Assembly (NCBI GenBank): GCA_049303315.1 | Contig: JBAQMZ010000019.1 | Span: 1 to 46,968, forward strand | Reading direction: 5' to 3' | DNA: 46,968 nucleotides | From: Methanoperedens sp049303315 | Lineage (GTDB): Archaea; Halobacteriota; Methanosarcinia; Methanosarcinales; Methanoperedenaceae | Shown here: positions 24,862 to 34,296 of the stretch, piece after piece | How positions within the stretch are numbered: the stretch's first letter is position 1 | Layout: every line of letters starts with the position of its first letter | Notes under the pieces: model-generated | What the model was told of the DNA's origin: nothing | Database searches by the model: none | What the model saw: the letters and a program-made list of their open reading frames with translations, nothing else | Program-made: the position numbers and the translations under genes

Positions 24862-26886
24862 ATGACACAGTTGGATCATAAGGTCAATGAAGTCTTCGGA
24901 GGAAAGGTTGTCCGCAAGGACCTTGTACGAAAAGTAAAAGTTGGAGCGAACGTTCCAGTTTTTGTATTGGAATATCTTCTTGGAAAGTATTGCGCCACTG
25001 ACGACCTTCATGCTATTGAAGCAGGGATGAGCATAGTGAATAGTACTCTTTCGGAGAATTTCATAAATCCTGATGAAGCTAATAAAGCGCAATCTAGAGT
25101 TAAAGAACTTGGAAAATATACTCTTATTGATAAGGTGAAAGTCCGACTTTTACCTAGTGAGGATAAATATTGGGCGGAACTCGTAAACTTCAGTCACAAT
25201 TATGTTCATGTACCAGACAAGTTTATCAAAACCTACGAAAGACTACTTGAAGGGGGAATATGGGCTCAGATTGAACTTGAATATCTTTATGATGAAACGC
25301 AGACTGGAAAAAAGAGCCCATTTTGGATAACTAAACTTGCACCAATACAGATGGCTTCTTATGACCATAACGAATTCATAATCGGAAGAGCACAATTTAC
25401 TACTGACGAATGGATAGACTTGATATTACGGTCCATGGGAATGGAACCAATTAATATAGAACGGAGATTAAAACTTCTTTTCATTTCAAGGCTTATCCCA
25501 ATGGTGGAGACTAATTTTAATTTTATAGAACTGGGGCCCAGAGGTACTGGAAAATCCTTCGTTTACCGTGAAATTACACCGTATGCCATACTAGTTTCAG
25601 GAGGTAAGACTACTGTTGCCAACTTATTCTATAACATGGGAACACATAAGATAGGCTTAGTAGGGCTTTGGGATGTCGTTGCCTTCGATGAAGTCGGAGG
25701 AATGGATATGCGAGAGAAGGATGTAGTAGACATCTTGAAGGATTATATGGAAGCTGGCTCTTTTAGCAGAGGCAAAGAAGAGATCATAGCTAAGGCAAGT
25801 ATGTGTTTTTTAGGAAATACGAATCAACCAGTGGATGTTTTAGTAAGGAGTGGTCATCTCTTTCAACCTCTTCCAGATAAGATGATGGATCCTGCCCTAA
25901 TTGATAGATTTCATTTCTATTTTCCGGGTTGGGAAGTTCCCAAAATGACCTCCGATTTGTTTACAGATCATTATGGCTTTGTTGTTGATTATATTGCTGA
26001 AGCATTTAGAGAACTGAGGAAAAACAACTTTACAGAAGTTTTGGATAGACACTTCAAACTTGGCAAGCATCTAAATGCCCGAGATGCTAAAGCAGTTAGA
26101 AAGACGGTCTCTGGTTATATTAAGATTCTGCATCCAAATGGTGTTATTTCCAAGAAAGAAGTAGAAGAGTATCTCCAATTAGCCTTAGAATGCAGGAGGA
26201 GGGTAAAAGAACAACTCAAAAAAATGTTATCCTTTGAATATAGTCATACTAGCTTCTCGTATATTGATAATGAAAGCCATGAGGAACGTATTGTTGGAGT
26301 CCCTGAGGAGGGAGGCCGCGATTTAATCTCTCAAGATTCACTGGCGCCAGGGAACGTATATACTACATTTGTCAGTCCTGAGGGAAAGGCTGCATTATAC
26401 AGAATTGAAGTCGCACTTTCAGCAGGAACTGGAAAACTCACCACCTCCGGAGCGATGAGTTCATCAATGAAGGATTCCTTAAAACGAGCTTTTGCTTATT
26501 TAACCACTCACAAAGTAGAATATGGTGTTGCGAAAGAAGTAGATACAAGTGATTTTCATATCGAGAGTGTTGATTTACTTAATACACACATAGATGGCCA
26601 AACTGGGGTAGCCTTTTTTGTGGCATTATATTCTAGTTTGAAAAAACATCCTGTAAAACCCGCCACTATTATATTAGGTGATTTGAGCATTCAAGGGAAT
26701 ATAAAGGCTTTAGGTTCTCTGAATGAATCTCTCCAAATTGCATTGGATAATGGAGCAAAATATGCTTGTATTCCGATTGAAAATAAACGACATTTCTTTG
26801 AAGTCCCAGCAGACATTTTGGAGAAAGTGGATCCTATATTTTATGGTGATCCCATGGTAGCAGCAGGGAAATGTTTGGGAAGATGA
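24862..26886 (+). CDS. brxL: BREX AAA+/Lon-like protein BrxL
   Basis: The 674-residue protein has an AAA+ core with Walker A GPRGTGKS at 225-232 and Walker B VVAFDE with D276-E277, then a Lon-protease-like C-terminal domain. Aligned by eye with Lon, the catalytic Ser site (GPSAG in Lon) is GQTGV, with Thr581. The catalytic Lys site (GGLKEK in Lon) is GSLNES, with Asn621. So both residues of the protease dyad are replaced and proteolysis is unlikely. BrxL is known as a DNA-binding ring ATPase that carries out phage exclusion. It is the last gene of the operon and converges on the - strand trio, 49 bp between stops. Confidence 0.93.
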   Translation: MTQLDHKVNEVFGGKVVRKDLVRKVKVGANVPVFVLEYLLGKYCATDDLHAIEAGMSIVNSTLSENFINPDEANKAQSRVKELGKYTLIDKVKVRLLPSEDKYWAELVNFSHNYVHVPDKFIKTYERLLEGGIWAQIELEYLYDETQTGKKSPFWITKLAPIQMASYDHNEFIIGRAQFTTDEWIDLILRSMGMEPINIERRLKLLFISRLIPMVETNFNFIELGPRGTGKSFVYREITPYAILVSGGKTTVANLFYNMGTHKIGLVGLWDVVAFDEVGGMDMREKDVVDILKDYMEAGSFSRGKEEIIAKASMCFLGNTNQPVDVLVRSGHLFQPLPDKMMDPALIDRFHFYFPGWEVPKMTSDLFTDHYGFVVDYIAEAFRELRKNNFTEVLDRHFKLGKHLNARDAKAVRKTVSGYIKILHPNGVISKKEVEEYLQLALECRRRVKEQLKKMLSFEYSHTSFSYIDNESHEERIVGVPEEGGRDLISQDSLAPGNVYTTFVSPEGKAALYRIEVALSAGTGKLTTSGAMSSSMKDSLKRAFAYLTTHKVEYGVAKEVDTSDFHIESVDLLNTHIDGQTGVAFFVALYSSLKKHPVKPATIILGDLSIQGNIKALGSLNESLQIALDNGAKYACIPIENKRHFFEVPADILEKVDPIFYGDPMVAAGKCLGR

Positions 26887-26935
26887 GGGATGAATCGTAA
26901 ATTTTGATAAGAAATAGTAACTCTCTATCAGTATT

Positions 26936-27349
26936 TTATTTTCCTTCCAATAATCTTACAGGAATCTGAGATATTTTAAATTTCACTGGGAAAGTTTCTT
27001 TCTGTTCGGTTGTATCGTATCCAGCTTCTGCTATTACAAGCATCGGAAGTTCAATTGGATAGTTCCTTCTCTCCACGAATTTCTTTAGATCTTCCAATGC
27101 ACCACCATATATACCTCCTTTTTCTGCTTCAACTGGTATAGGAATTTTGACTGCTAAATTCTGCCCAAACAGTTTCAAAGAAATATCTATCCATAAAAGA
27201 TAATCAGGACTATCCGTAGTATGAATATCAATAGGATTCAAATGTAAAATAATCTCAGCATCTTTCTCAGCATCCTTAATATCAAGTTTTCCACTTCCCT
27301 TATATTTCAGAAGAGCATTATATACATGTTTTTCGTTAACTTCTGGCAT
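26936..27349 (-). CDS. Small third protein of the ATPase trio, possible nuclease-like core
   Basis: 137 residues, no family recognised. The middle alternates strand-helix-strand: YLLWIDISLKLF, IPIPVEAEKGG, ALEDLKKFVERRN, LPMLVIAEAGY. D55, E74 and E76 (in VEAEK) sit where a PD-(D/E)XK or BamHI-like D-x(n)-ExE nuclease would have its metal ligands, and the strand order fits. The motif is not perfect, so this is a weak structural guess. The ATG follows directly on the TAA of the helical protein gene (TAAATG), so translation should be coupled. It ends facing brxL. Confidence 0.6.
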   Translation of the reverse strand: MPEVNEKHVYNALLKYKGSGKLDIKDAEKDAEIILHLNPIDIHTTDSPDYLLWIDISLKLFGQNLAVKIPIPVEAEKGGIYGGALEDLKKFVERRNYPIELPMLVIAEAGYDTTEQKETFPVKFKISQIPVRLLEGK

Positions 27350-28402
27350 TTATTCCACGTCCTTTAGGAATTTCACAAAAATTGGACGAAGAATTTCTAA
27401 AGCATTTTTGATACCTCCTTTTGAAATATCATCTGGAAAGTCTCTCTCATATTTTAAAAATTGAAGAATACTAAATCCCTCCTTACCTAAGGCCGTCATA
27501 CATTCACTATTAAGTTTTTCAACACCATCACTTAATTCTTGAATTCCTTGAGGGGGTTCTGTTACTTCATGTCCAATAGATATTAGTGTCGCTGTATACA
27601 TTTTCCATTCTTCTAGCAATTTTCTTTTTTTCTCAGAGTATTCACTTAATTTATCATTTAATAGTTCCTTAGCATCCTTTAGCTTTTTTCCATTTACTAA
27701 AGCGACCATATCGTCTTTCGGAATCTTGTATTCGTTTAGTAAGTTCTCGAGTTTTTGCCAAAGATTTTCTAGGGTAATTTGGAATTCATTGAAATCTTCT
27801 TTATCCTCAATAGATACTCCATACTCTGTAACTAATTTAATTTTTGATAGTATATCTTCTGCAGATGAGATAAACTCATGGTTGCTGATAGATTTGCATA
27901 GCAAGGTGTCTCTTAAGTACTCATTAACACCGCTGTTATAAATGCGCTGAAATGCCGCTTTAGCATCTAATATTTCCTGAAGTTTTTCATTTGCTTTATC
28001 AGTTCCTTCCCTTATCCATATCAATAAAATTTCCTTTTCGATAAGGATACGAGCAACAGTTTCATTGAATTTATTAATATCATCAAAAAAGCTACTTATT
28101 TCTTCAATAACCTTGGAATCATCAAAAATTTCTTCCGATAAACCCTTAGTTTGAATACCAATATCTTCGAAAAGCTTTTTATTTTTATGTCTTAAAGGAT
28201 TTCTTATAGATTCTTTTATTTTTTCTGAGAATTTTTTTACATTTTCTTCTGAAAAGTCACCAGAAAATACTGGAATATTCTTCTTTGCCCTCTCTGGAAG
28301 CTGGTTTGCTTTAGCAATGAAATCGTTCGCTTGAGAAGTAATTTCTTCTACAGTCCATATTTTTCTTTGAAGAGTCTCTATGATATCATCACTCATACTC
28401 AA
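27350..28402 (-). CDS. Helical/coiled-coil protein of the ATPase trio
   Basis: The 350-residue protein is almost entirely helical and rich in Lys and Glu, with likely coiled-coil stretches near 60-130 and 185-260. It has no Cys-rich, membrane or signal segments. The ATG overlaps the ATPase stop by four bases (ATGA), and its own stop abuts the next start, so the three proteins are probably made in fixed ratio. It is likely a structural or bridging subunit. No family recognised. Confidence 0.75.
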   Translation of the reverse strand: MSMSDDIIETLQRKIWTVEEITSQANDFIAKANQLPERAKKNIPVFSGDFSEENVKKFSEKIKESIRNPLRHKNKKLFEDIGIQTKGLSEEIFDDSKVIEEISSFFDDINKFNETVARILIEKEILLIWIREGTDKANEKLQEILDAKAAFQRIYNSGVNEYLRDTLLCKSISNHEFISSAEDILSKIKLVTEYGVSIEDKEDFNEFQITLENLWQKLENLLNEYKIPKDDMVALVNGKKLKDAKELLNDKLSEYSEKKRKLLEEWKMYTATLISIGHEVTEPPQGIQELSDGVEKLNSECMTALGKEGFSILQFLKYERDFPDDISKGGIKNALEILRPIFVKFLKDVE

Positions 28403-31221
28403 GCATCCTCCTTTATTTGATTGAAAATATCAGATAATATATTTAATTTTTTTTCTAAATCATTTAAATTTTTAGAGATATCCTCCAAAAATTCCGTTTT
28501 CTCCTTTGCAGTCGTTTCTAGCTCCTTTAATGTAAGATTTCCACCGATATTCATTTGTTCTGAAACAATTGTTTTTATATTCTCTTCTGTAATTCCTGCA
28601 AATTTTGTTCCTTTCGGATATTCCCAAAAATTTTTAGTGAGATTCACGCTTGCTATCTTAAATTCATCTAAAGTTATTTTGGCATTCGAAGAGGAAAATG
28701 AAAGATTTCGAACATCTTTTTCGATATTTTCTGCCATTACATTCATAAATGTTTTTACAATACTTTTAATAAAAGGGGCAGCACTTCCTGTATCTTTCAT
28801 AGTTTCTCTAGCGATTTCTGAGAGCTTTTTAACTCCATCTTTAGCTTTTATTAATTTTTCTTTATCCAAAAAACTAATCCCATTTAAAGAAAAACTAGCA
28901 ATGGCTTCTTGTTCCAATCTCCAACAATTTTCTAATACAGGATAAAAATTTTTATCATATTTTTGAATGAGTGCTTCTATATCTTTATAATCAAAATCTC
29001 TTCTTACAGTCTTCCAGAGCGCTTCCAGTAACCTGCTCATATCTTCATCAGGATGTAATTTTAAAAAATCTTCACACGGTAGAATACGTGATAATTCTAT
29101 TAGTTCATTTCTTTCATCTCTCCAATATCCTTTTAATCTTCCCACGGGTTCTGAGTCCTTTAAATCTTTCTTTTTACCATAACGAGGGAGAAGATCATCG
29201 CATAAAGCTATGTACCCCACACGTGGGATTAATGGATTTAAATCACCGTTTCCACTACCCTCTCTACCACTTTTAAAGAGGTCTCTAATATTTACCAGAT
29301 GTTGTCTTTCTTGTGTCGTTAAATCCATAAATGCCATAGCAATACCGTTTATGGCAACATTTCTATCCATTTGTCCTTTCCCCCAAACAGTTCCAGTATC
29401 TGGAAGGGCACCTTTATAAAAAGTTTCAGGTTTTGGGAGGGATGCCCTAATATTTTCATTTATACCTTCGGTGTATATTTCAGCCTTTCTTGAAAGAAGA
29501 ACATCCTCATTATTATCTTTGAAATCTCTTAGATGTGATTGTAAATCACCTGGAAGGTCACCTTGAATTTCGCCGCTTGCACTAAGTAGAAAATCAGTTA
29601 GTAAGGGTGGAAGCTCAAAAAATTGAAGTTTATTATTTTTCTTCAACCATACAAGAAAAGGCCTCTCGTTCTTAAATTTTTCACCTGTTGAAAGAAGACA
29701 TAGTACTCCTTTTCCATCGGGTAAAACAAGTGATATAAATTCATCAGTATCGCTGTAATTTGTCAAATCTCTTTCGGATGCGAAGAAAAGAACTGTAATG
29801 TCCCCTTCTGCGCACTTCCATATTGGAAGCCCTTTTCCTTCCCACTTCTTTTTCATTTCTATTGGTATATTGTTTTTCACAATCGGATTCATAGTAGGGA
29901 ATGGGAAAGCCTTTCTTATTTCCTCTATTGTAAGGGGTAATTGCCACTTAGTTTCTTTCAGTTCCCATAACCTTCCTATAATCCCGTAAAGTGCTGCATC
30001 ATCTTTCTTAATTTTTTCATATAAATTCAAGATCTCTCCTAGATTTCCAGATAATTCAGGACTTCCATGTTCATATTCTAGGAGATGGTCAAATGCTAAA
30101 CAAAAAAGTTCAGATAAATCAGTATCTTCGATATAAGTGATTCCTCCCTCATCAGAAAGAGTCTTAACAGTTCTTTTAAAATATTCTGATATGAGTACAG
30201 CATTATCCTTATTTATGCCAAAAGCTTCTATCAATCTATTTGCCAGTTCGCCAGTCTTGAGATTGGCAGTATCTATCACATAACGCCTCCTAAGTTCACT
30301 TTCTATTGGAAACAGATCAAGTAGATATGGAATCTTAGAAGGATCTACAGCACTTGTAACGGCTGGCGGTACCTCTGTAGGTCGCTGACCGATTGAATCA
30401 AGTTGGCTTTTGATGATTCTGGATGCTACATCAGCCTCTATGGGGGAAGCTATTTCCTTGAGAACTTCGCAAGCCTTATATAACTGCCTTGCTTTTCCTC
30501 TTGAAAGCCACCAACATGCATTGCTCTTGCCTGGGTTAGTAATGAGTTCTTTTCTTATGTAACCTATATCAGCTGGGGGAATGACTATCCTTTTTACTCT
30601 ATCTCTATCTGCTCCACCTAGTTCGTATATACCTGCAGGCGCAAAAGCTAAAAACTTAAGATGATTTTTATTTTCTAGGAATTCTCTTAAGGGGCTCCTA
30701 TCTTTTGTTTGAATATTACTTTGAAGGACTCCATATTGCCCCTCTAATTCGTCTATAAGTAGCACAACCTTGAGGTTGCTAACATCAAATCCAGAAAAAT
30801 CCTTAATAATAGAATCTACAAGCTCTGGGGCATCCGTTTGTAATTTTCCGCGCGGATCTAAAATTTTCTTTACATTGCCATCATTTTTTGTAGATAACGC
30901 AACCTTTATGGTTTCGACTTTTCCTACGACAAGAGTAAATATATCTCCCGGAGTGAAAACTTTGTCCTCATTGCTTATCACTTCTCTGAATAAGTCTTCT
31001 GCTATAAAGTACAAAGGAAGCAATCCATTACTCTTCGCGTTTTTATGAATTTGATAAAGAAGTTGAGTTTTCCCCACTCCAAAGGTTCCAATTACTGCAT
31101 AAGAAAAATGTTTTAAGTGATTAGCAACATAATCATCAATTATCTTGGACAAACTTTTATCGATTTTTTCATGATCCTCTGAAAGATATTGCCAGTCCGT
31201 CTCATAAGCTGCGATTACCAT
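28399..31221 (-). CDS. Large P-loop ATPase of an unassigned three-gene module
   Basis: The 940-residue protein has Walker A GTFGVGKT at 45-52 and Walker B VVLLIDE with D157-E158. A sensor-like segment, FLAFAPAGIYELGGADRDRV, follows near 193-212. The ATPase domain is thus N-terminal, like BrxC and other BREX P-loop proteins, but the rest does not look like BrxC or BrxD. The middle (~450-560) is a mixed alpha/beta region, and the end is helical with a coiled coil in the last ~50 residues (ETTAKEKTEFLEDISKNL). It leads a tight - strand operon. Its AT-rich composition is similar to the AT-rich part of pglX. Confidence 0.8.
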   Translation of the reverse strand: MVIAAYETDWQYLSEDHEKIDKSLSKIIDDYVANHLKHFSYAVIGTFGVGKTQLLYQIHKNAKSNGLLPLYFIAEDLFREVISNEDKVFTPGDIFTLVVGKVETIKVALSTKNDGNVKKILDPRGKLQTDAPELVDSIIKDFSGFDVSNLKVVLLIDELEGQYGVLQSNIQTKDRSPLREFLENKNHLKFLAFAPAGIYELGGADRDRVKRIVIPPADIGYIRKELITNPGKSNACWWLSRGKARQLYKACEVLKEIASPIEADVASRIIKSQLDSIGQRPTEVPPAVTSAVDPSKIPYLLDLFPIESELRRRYVIDTANLKTGELANRLIEAFGINKDNAVLISEYFKRTVKTLSDEGGITYIEDTDLSELFCLAFDHLLEYEHGSPELSGNLGEILNLYEKIKKDDAALYGIIGRLWELKETKWQLPLTIEEIRKAFPFPTMNPIVKNNIPIEMKKKWEGKGLPIWKCAEGDITVLFFASERDLTNYSDTDEFISLVLPDGKGVLCLLSTGEKFKNERPFLVWLKKNNKLQFFELPPLLTDFLLSASGEIQGDLPGDLQSHLRDFKDNNEDVLLSRKAEIYTEGINENIRASLPKPETFYKGALPDTGTVWGKGQMDRNVAINGIAMAFMDLTTQERQHLVNIRDLFKSGREGSGNGDLNPLIPRVGYIALCDDLLPRYGKKKDLKDSEPVGRLKGYWRDERNELIELSRILPCEDFLKLHPDEDMSRLLEALWKTVRRDFDYKDIEALIQKYDKNFYPVLENCWRLEQEAIASFSLNGISFLDKEKLIKAKDGVKKLSEIARETMKDTGSAAPFIKSIVKTFMNVMAENIEKDVRNLSFSSSNAKITLDEFKIASVNLTKNFWEYPKGTKFAGITEENIKTIVSEQMNIGGNLTLKELETTAKEKTEFLEDISKNLNDLEKKLNILSDIFNQIKEDA

Positions 31222-31662
31222 ACATCATCCAACCCTTTTCTTATATAAATATAAATTGGCAAAAAAATGTTACTTAACATCTTACTTAACATCTCCGAAC
31301 ATAAATTCATAAATCCACCCAATTTAATAGCATGCATCATTTGTCTATTTATACCTTTTTGGCTAAACTCAATTTTTGCAATTGAAATTCTCCTTTTGTC
31401 ATTTTGTCATCCAGCCATAAGATCAAATAATATTTAATTAAGTCTTATATTTACTTGACGTTCTAACTTTCACTGAAATGTTCATACTCGCTACATTCAC
31501 TCGAAGAAAAGGGCGTCGATACAGGTGCTCCTCAAAAATCTGCTATCTGCTCGCTGCGGCAGGCACATGCAGCAAGCTGGAGTAGGCCTAAAGTCACGGA
31601 CCTTACTTTAAAGGTTTGCATCGGTGACAACATCACCCTTATAATACAGGAAGAACTCGTCA

Positions 31663-31756
31663 TAAAATCAATTTCTGTCTTCTTCCCGCGCAAAATATCC
31701 TGAAGCATGGATGATCTATGGTCTCTTGTTGAATCCTCTTCGCCAGCGTTCGGCAT
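31663..31756 (-). pseudogene. Ketopantoate reductase (PanE/ApbA) remnant
   Basis: The minus strand reads STRDHRSSMLQDILRGKKTE then IDF, matching the conserved SSMLQDxxxGRxTEID helix of ketopantoate reductases. The frame then diverges into sequence without similarity, and no N-terminal NADP-binding domain is present. Only about 30 codons survive. The rest of the 620-bp gap 31222-31841 contains nothing else I can identify apart from the AT-rich upstream region of the ATPase gene. Confidence 0.5.
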
Positions 31757-31841
31757 TTGATCGGAATGAAAATAATTCCTGCAAAGTATTATTATTCCAG
31801 ACGTATTCCTTTAACCATATTAAAACGGTGGTACTATTACA

Positions 31842-32161
31842 TTAGATTCGACCCTCTCCTCCCTGAAACCCCGGCAGCTTGAATCCATAAAGCACACCCA
31901 GGGCCCCCAACTGTCCTCGCCGGCGCAGGTACAGGCAAGACCACGACCATCACCGCCAAGATTGCACACATGGTCGAAAAGGAAAACATCGATCCTTCCC
32001 AGATCCTCGCACTCACCTTCTCTAAAGAAGCTGCAAGGAACATGCGCGAAAAAGTCGAGAAACTCCTTCAGGGAAAGGAAGTGATTGTTAAGACTTTTCA
32101 CTCATTCTGCGCCGAGCTTATCAAGGACCACGCCGACAGATGCAAAGTTCACGGGGAATGC
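31842..32161 (+). pseudogene. UvrD/Rep-type helicase N-terminal remnant, frameshifted
   Basis: The first part reads LDSTLSSLKPRQLESIKHTQ then GP. A shift in the GGGCCCCC run moves the frame, and it continues PTVLAGAGTGKTTTITAKIA with a perfect UvrD Walker A. LALTFSKEAARNMREKVEKL (motif Ia) and VKTFHSFCAELIKDHA follow, and then similarity stops. The helicase body, about 500 or more residues, is absent. No start codon is left upstream. This is a decayed gene end, and fits with the ketopantoate reductase remnant as a deletion scar. Confidence 0.75.
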
Positions 32162-32280
32162 GGATATAGATTGTATTGTGGCGACTGACAAATTCAGGAA
32201 AAGTGGAGAAATGGACTACATTATTGGGCTGTACCTGATAGGTCAGACCCGGCAGTATTTTAGTGGATGCATGGAATAGA

Positions 32281-32598
32281 ATGAAACCTTTGTATGGTTA
32301 TCAGATTTGCCCTTTTTGTGGTGGGAGTGTGGAATATGCTGGGATTAGCAGTGGCCATATATTTCCAGACATAAACACAGGTCAGATGTACATTTGCAGG
32401 GAATGTGGTTATCAGGGAAGCTTCATATTCGAAGTTGATGACCACGAAGATGTCCAGAAGATGAAGGAATATCTAAAAACACATAAGGGCGATATTGTAG
32501 TTCCTCCATTCAGTTTACCAAAAAGATATATGTGGTTATGGAGGTTAATGCTGGTTTTAATTGTTCTCACTATCGCAATTGCTATCGTACGTTTTTGA
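32281..32598 (+). CDS. Zinc-ribbon membrane protein
   Basis: 105 residues from MKPLYGYQICPFCGG; six codons of upstream frame were dropped because the ribbon lies so close to this Met. CPFC and CREC (about 27 residues between the pairs) form a zinc ribbon. The C-terminal ~25 residues (WLWRLMLVLIVLTIAIAIV) form a single membrane helix. The arrangement, cytoplasmic ribbon plus tail anchor, recurs in small archaeal proteins of unknown role. The upstream neighbour is the helicase remnant. Confidence 0.7.
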   Translation: MKPLYGYQICPFCGGSVEYAGISSGHIFPDINTGQMYICRECGYQGSFIFEVDDHEDVQKMKEYLKTHKGDIVVPPFSLPKRYMWLWRLMLVLIVLTIAIAIVRF

Positions 32599-32671
32599 TA
32601 ACGAATAATTTCATCTTGCTTACCAAAACAATAAAAATAAGCGCTTACAGGTTGTAGACCTGTTTCACTTT

Positions 32672-33109
32672 ATGCCCGAACTTCAATATCGCCTCGTCAA
32701 ACATTTCGCAAAGCCTGAGCCTGGCGAGTATGTGCCTATCGAATCTATCGAGATGATGAGAGAAACGGTGGCATGGTCGCCCAAGTTGAAGCAGAGCATT
32801 TATGTAACTCCCGACATGCCGGATGTGGGTGAGCTTAAGCGTGTTCGTGAGGTCAACGTGCTCAGGGTTATCAACCAGCTCTCTGGAAGCATATCTACTA
32901 TCGAACTGACTGATGAGGAGAAAGAGCAGTTCGAGAACGTATATAAGGCATACCAAGAAAAGGGCGGGCAGATACTCTTCAGCCGCAAAAAAGTGGGCAG
33001 GAAGACTGTATCCTTTTTTGAACTTTCCGAGGAAAATGCAGAAAAATATCGAAGGCAAGACATTGAGGTAAAAAGCATGCTGCTGTCAGAGAAGTTTGAA
33101 GGAGAATAG
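32672..33109 (+). CDS. Hypothetical protein, 145 aa
   Basis: A soluble, charged protein with no recognised domain. Two helical parts (ELTDEEKEQFENVYKAYQEK and SEENAEKYRRQDIEVKSML) flank a beta-like stretch (QILFSRKKVGRKTVSFFEL). Codon use is GC-richer than the - strand trio and similar to the surrounding chromosomal genes. The 236 bp after it hold only a short minus-strand coding-like remnant. Confidence 0.55.
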   Translation: MPELQYRLVKHFAKPEPGEYVPIESIEMMRETVAWSPKLKQSIYVTPDMPDVGELKRVREVNVLRVINQLSGSISTIELTDEEKEQFENVYKAYQEKGGQILFSRKKVGRKTVSFFELSEENAEKYRRQDIEVKSMLLSEKFEGE

Positions 33110-33133
33110 AAGAATGTACATATCGGGCTTGCT

Positions 33134-33222
33134 TCATAGCATCAAATCTTCCATAAGCTCGAGAACCAGATTGTCCACATAGAAGAGATACCTTCCATGT
33201 AGCCAGAACACGCTTCCGTAGA
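33134..33222 (-). pseudogene. Possible short gene remnant
   Basis: The minus strand reads YGSVFWLHGRYLFYVDNLVL then ELMEDLML and a TGA, with a coding-like composition. A TAA lies just upstream, and only a GTG could start it. It may be the C-terminus of a deleted gene, or chance. Confidence 0.25.
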
Positions 33223-33345
33223 ATTAAAGCCTTTAATCAACGACGCATTAGAATAGATGCCTGCACCTTTTATTGCGAGTTCAGCGGACATAAGCTATAT
33301 TCGAGTAAACCCCCTCACTTTCCTTCTAATCATCGGAAGGGAAGA

Positions 33346-34296
33346 ATGCCAGACTCAGACCAAACCATAAAGAGTACATCAGTAGCACATGAGCTTCAAA
33401 CAGAACAAGTGAACAAACCAGAAACTGTGTCAGAGATACCATCCATAACAAGTTCTGAGGATGCACCGCATACTCAATCAGCACCACAAGAGCAATTAAT
33501 TGGAACAGACCAGCCTCCTATCGCCGCAGATCAGAAGGCAAAGAACCCTTACAAAAAAACGTGGGACAGAAACCGGGGTCACATCAGGGAATTAAAACGC
33601 AAGAGGCATGGCAACTGTAAAGACCCGGTCAAGAGACCATATAAAGTATGGACCGAGGATGAGGACAAACTGCTCACGCTTTCATACGCAAAGACCACAG
33701 ACGCAGAGCTGCAGGAGTTGTTCCCGGACAGGACGAAGGATTCCATTGACCAGCGTGCTTACCGCCTGGGCATTGTGAAGTCGCCAGAAATAAGGGCGCA
33801 GATACTATCAGCCAACGCTAATAAGTACGGCATCGCAAACTTCGCAGATTACCCTGTGGAGGCTCTCGCAAAGAAGTACCCGCTTCTCAAACAGGCATAC
33901 GATGCGATCATGGAAAGGCTACTTTGCCATCCGGCTGTAAATCCCAACGATGTCCTGCAAGTCGAAATGCTCAAAGAGGCTGCGCTCCATAAGGTCACGC
34001 AGTTCATGCTGATGAAGGACAGGATTGACAATGATCTGAAGGGCAAGACACTGATGTTCAATCCGAAGAACGGTATGGAGCATTGGGTGGAATCCCGGTA
34101 TCCACACTCCCCGGATATAACCAACGACTCTAAGATGGCGCGCCAGATTCTCAAGGACTTAGGTATCATCGAGGAAAAGGAGCGCAAGGTGGACGTAACT
34201 GCTCATCTGAGGATGCTCTGGGAGGAGGAGCCGACTGATGACCAAGAGGAAAAGCCAGATAAGCAGGGGCTAAAACCAGAGCCTAAAGTTAACTAG
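33346..34296 (+). CDS. Myb/SANT-like DNA-binding protein
   Basis: The 316-residue protein has a disordered, Thr/Gln/Pro-rich first ~65 residues, then a basic stretch (RELKRKRHG). Next comes a Myb/SANT-type helix-turn-helix at about 102-143 (WTEDEDKLLTLSYAKT...DSIDQRAYRLGI), with the Trp and acidic first helix typical of the fold. The helical C-terminal part is unassigned, and it ends in an acidic/Lys-Pro tail. Such proteins are common in archaeal mobile elements and viruses. It is separated from a recombinase and tRNA-Glu only by a small ORF. Confidence 0.7.
   Translation: MPDSDQTIKSTSVAHELQTEQVNKPETVSEIPSITSSEDAPHTQSAPQEQLIGTDQPPIAADQKAKNPYKKTWDRNRGHIRELKRKRHGNCKDPVKRPYKVWTEDEDKLLTLSYAKTTDAELQELFPDRTKDSIDQRAYRLGIVKSPEIRAQILSANANKYGIANFADYPVEALAKKYPLLKQAYDAIMERLLCHPAVNPNDVLQVEMLKEAALHKVTQFMLMKDRIDNDLKGKTLMFNPKNGMEHWVESRYPHSPDITNDSKMARQILKDLGIIEEKERKVDVTAHLRMLWEEEPTDDQEEKPDKQGLKPEPKVN

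Noticed and set aside
31820..32101. 93-codon minus-strand frame over the UvrD remnant
   Set aside because: It is the antisense of recognisable helicase motifs, so it is a shadow.
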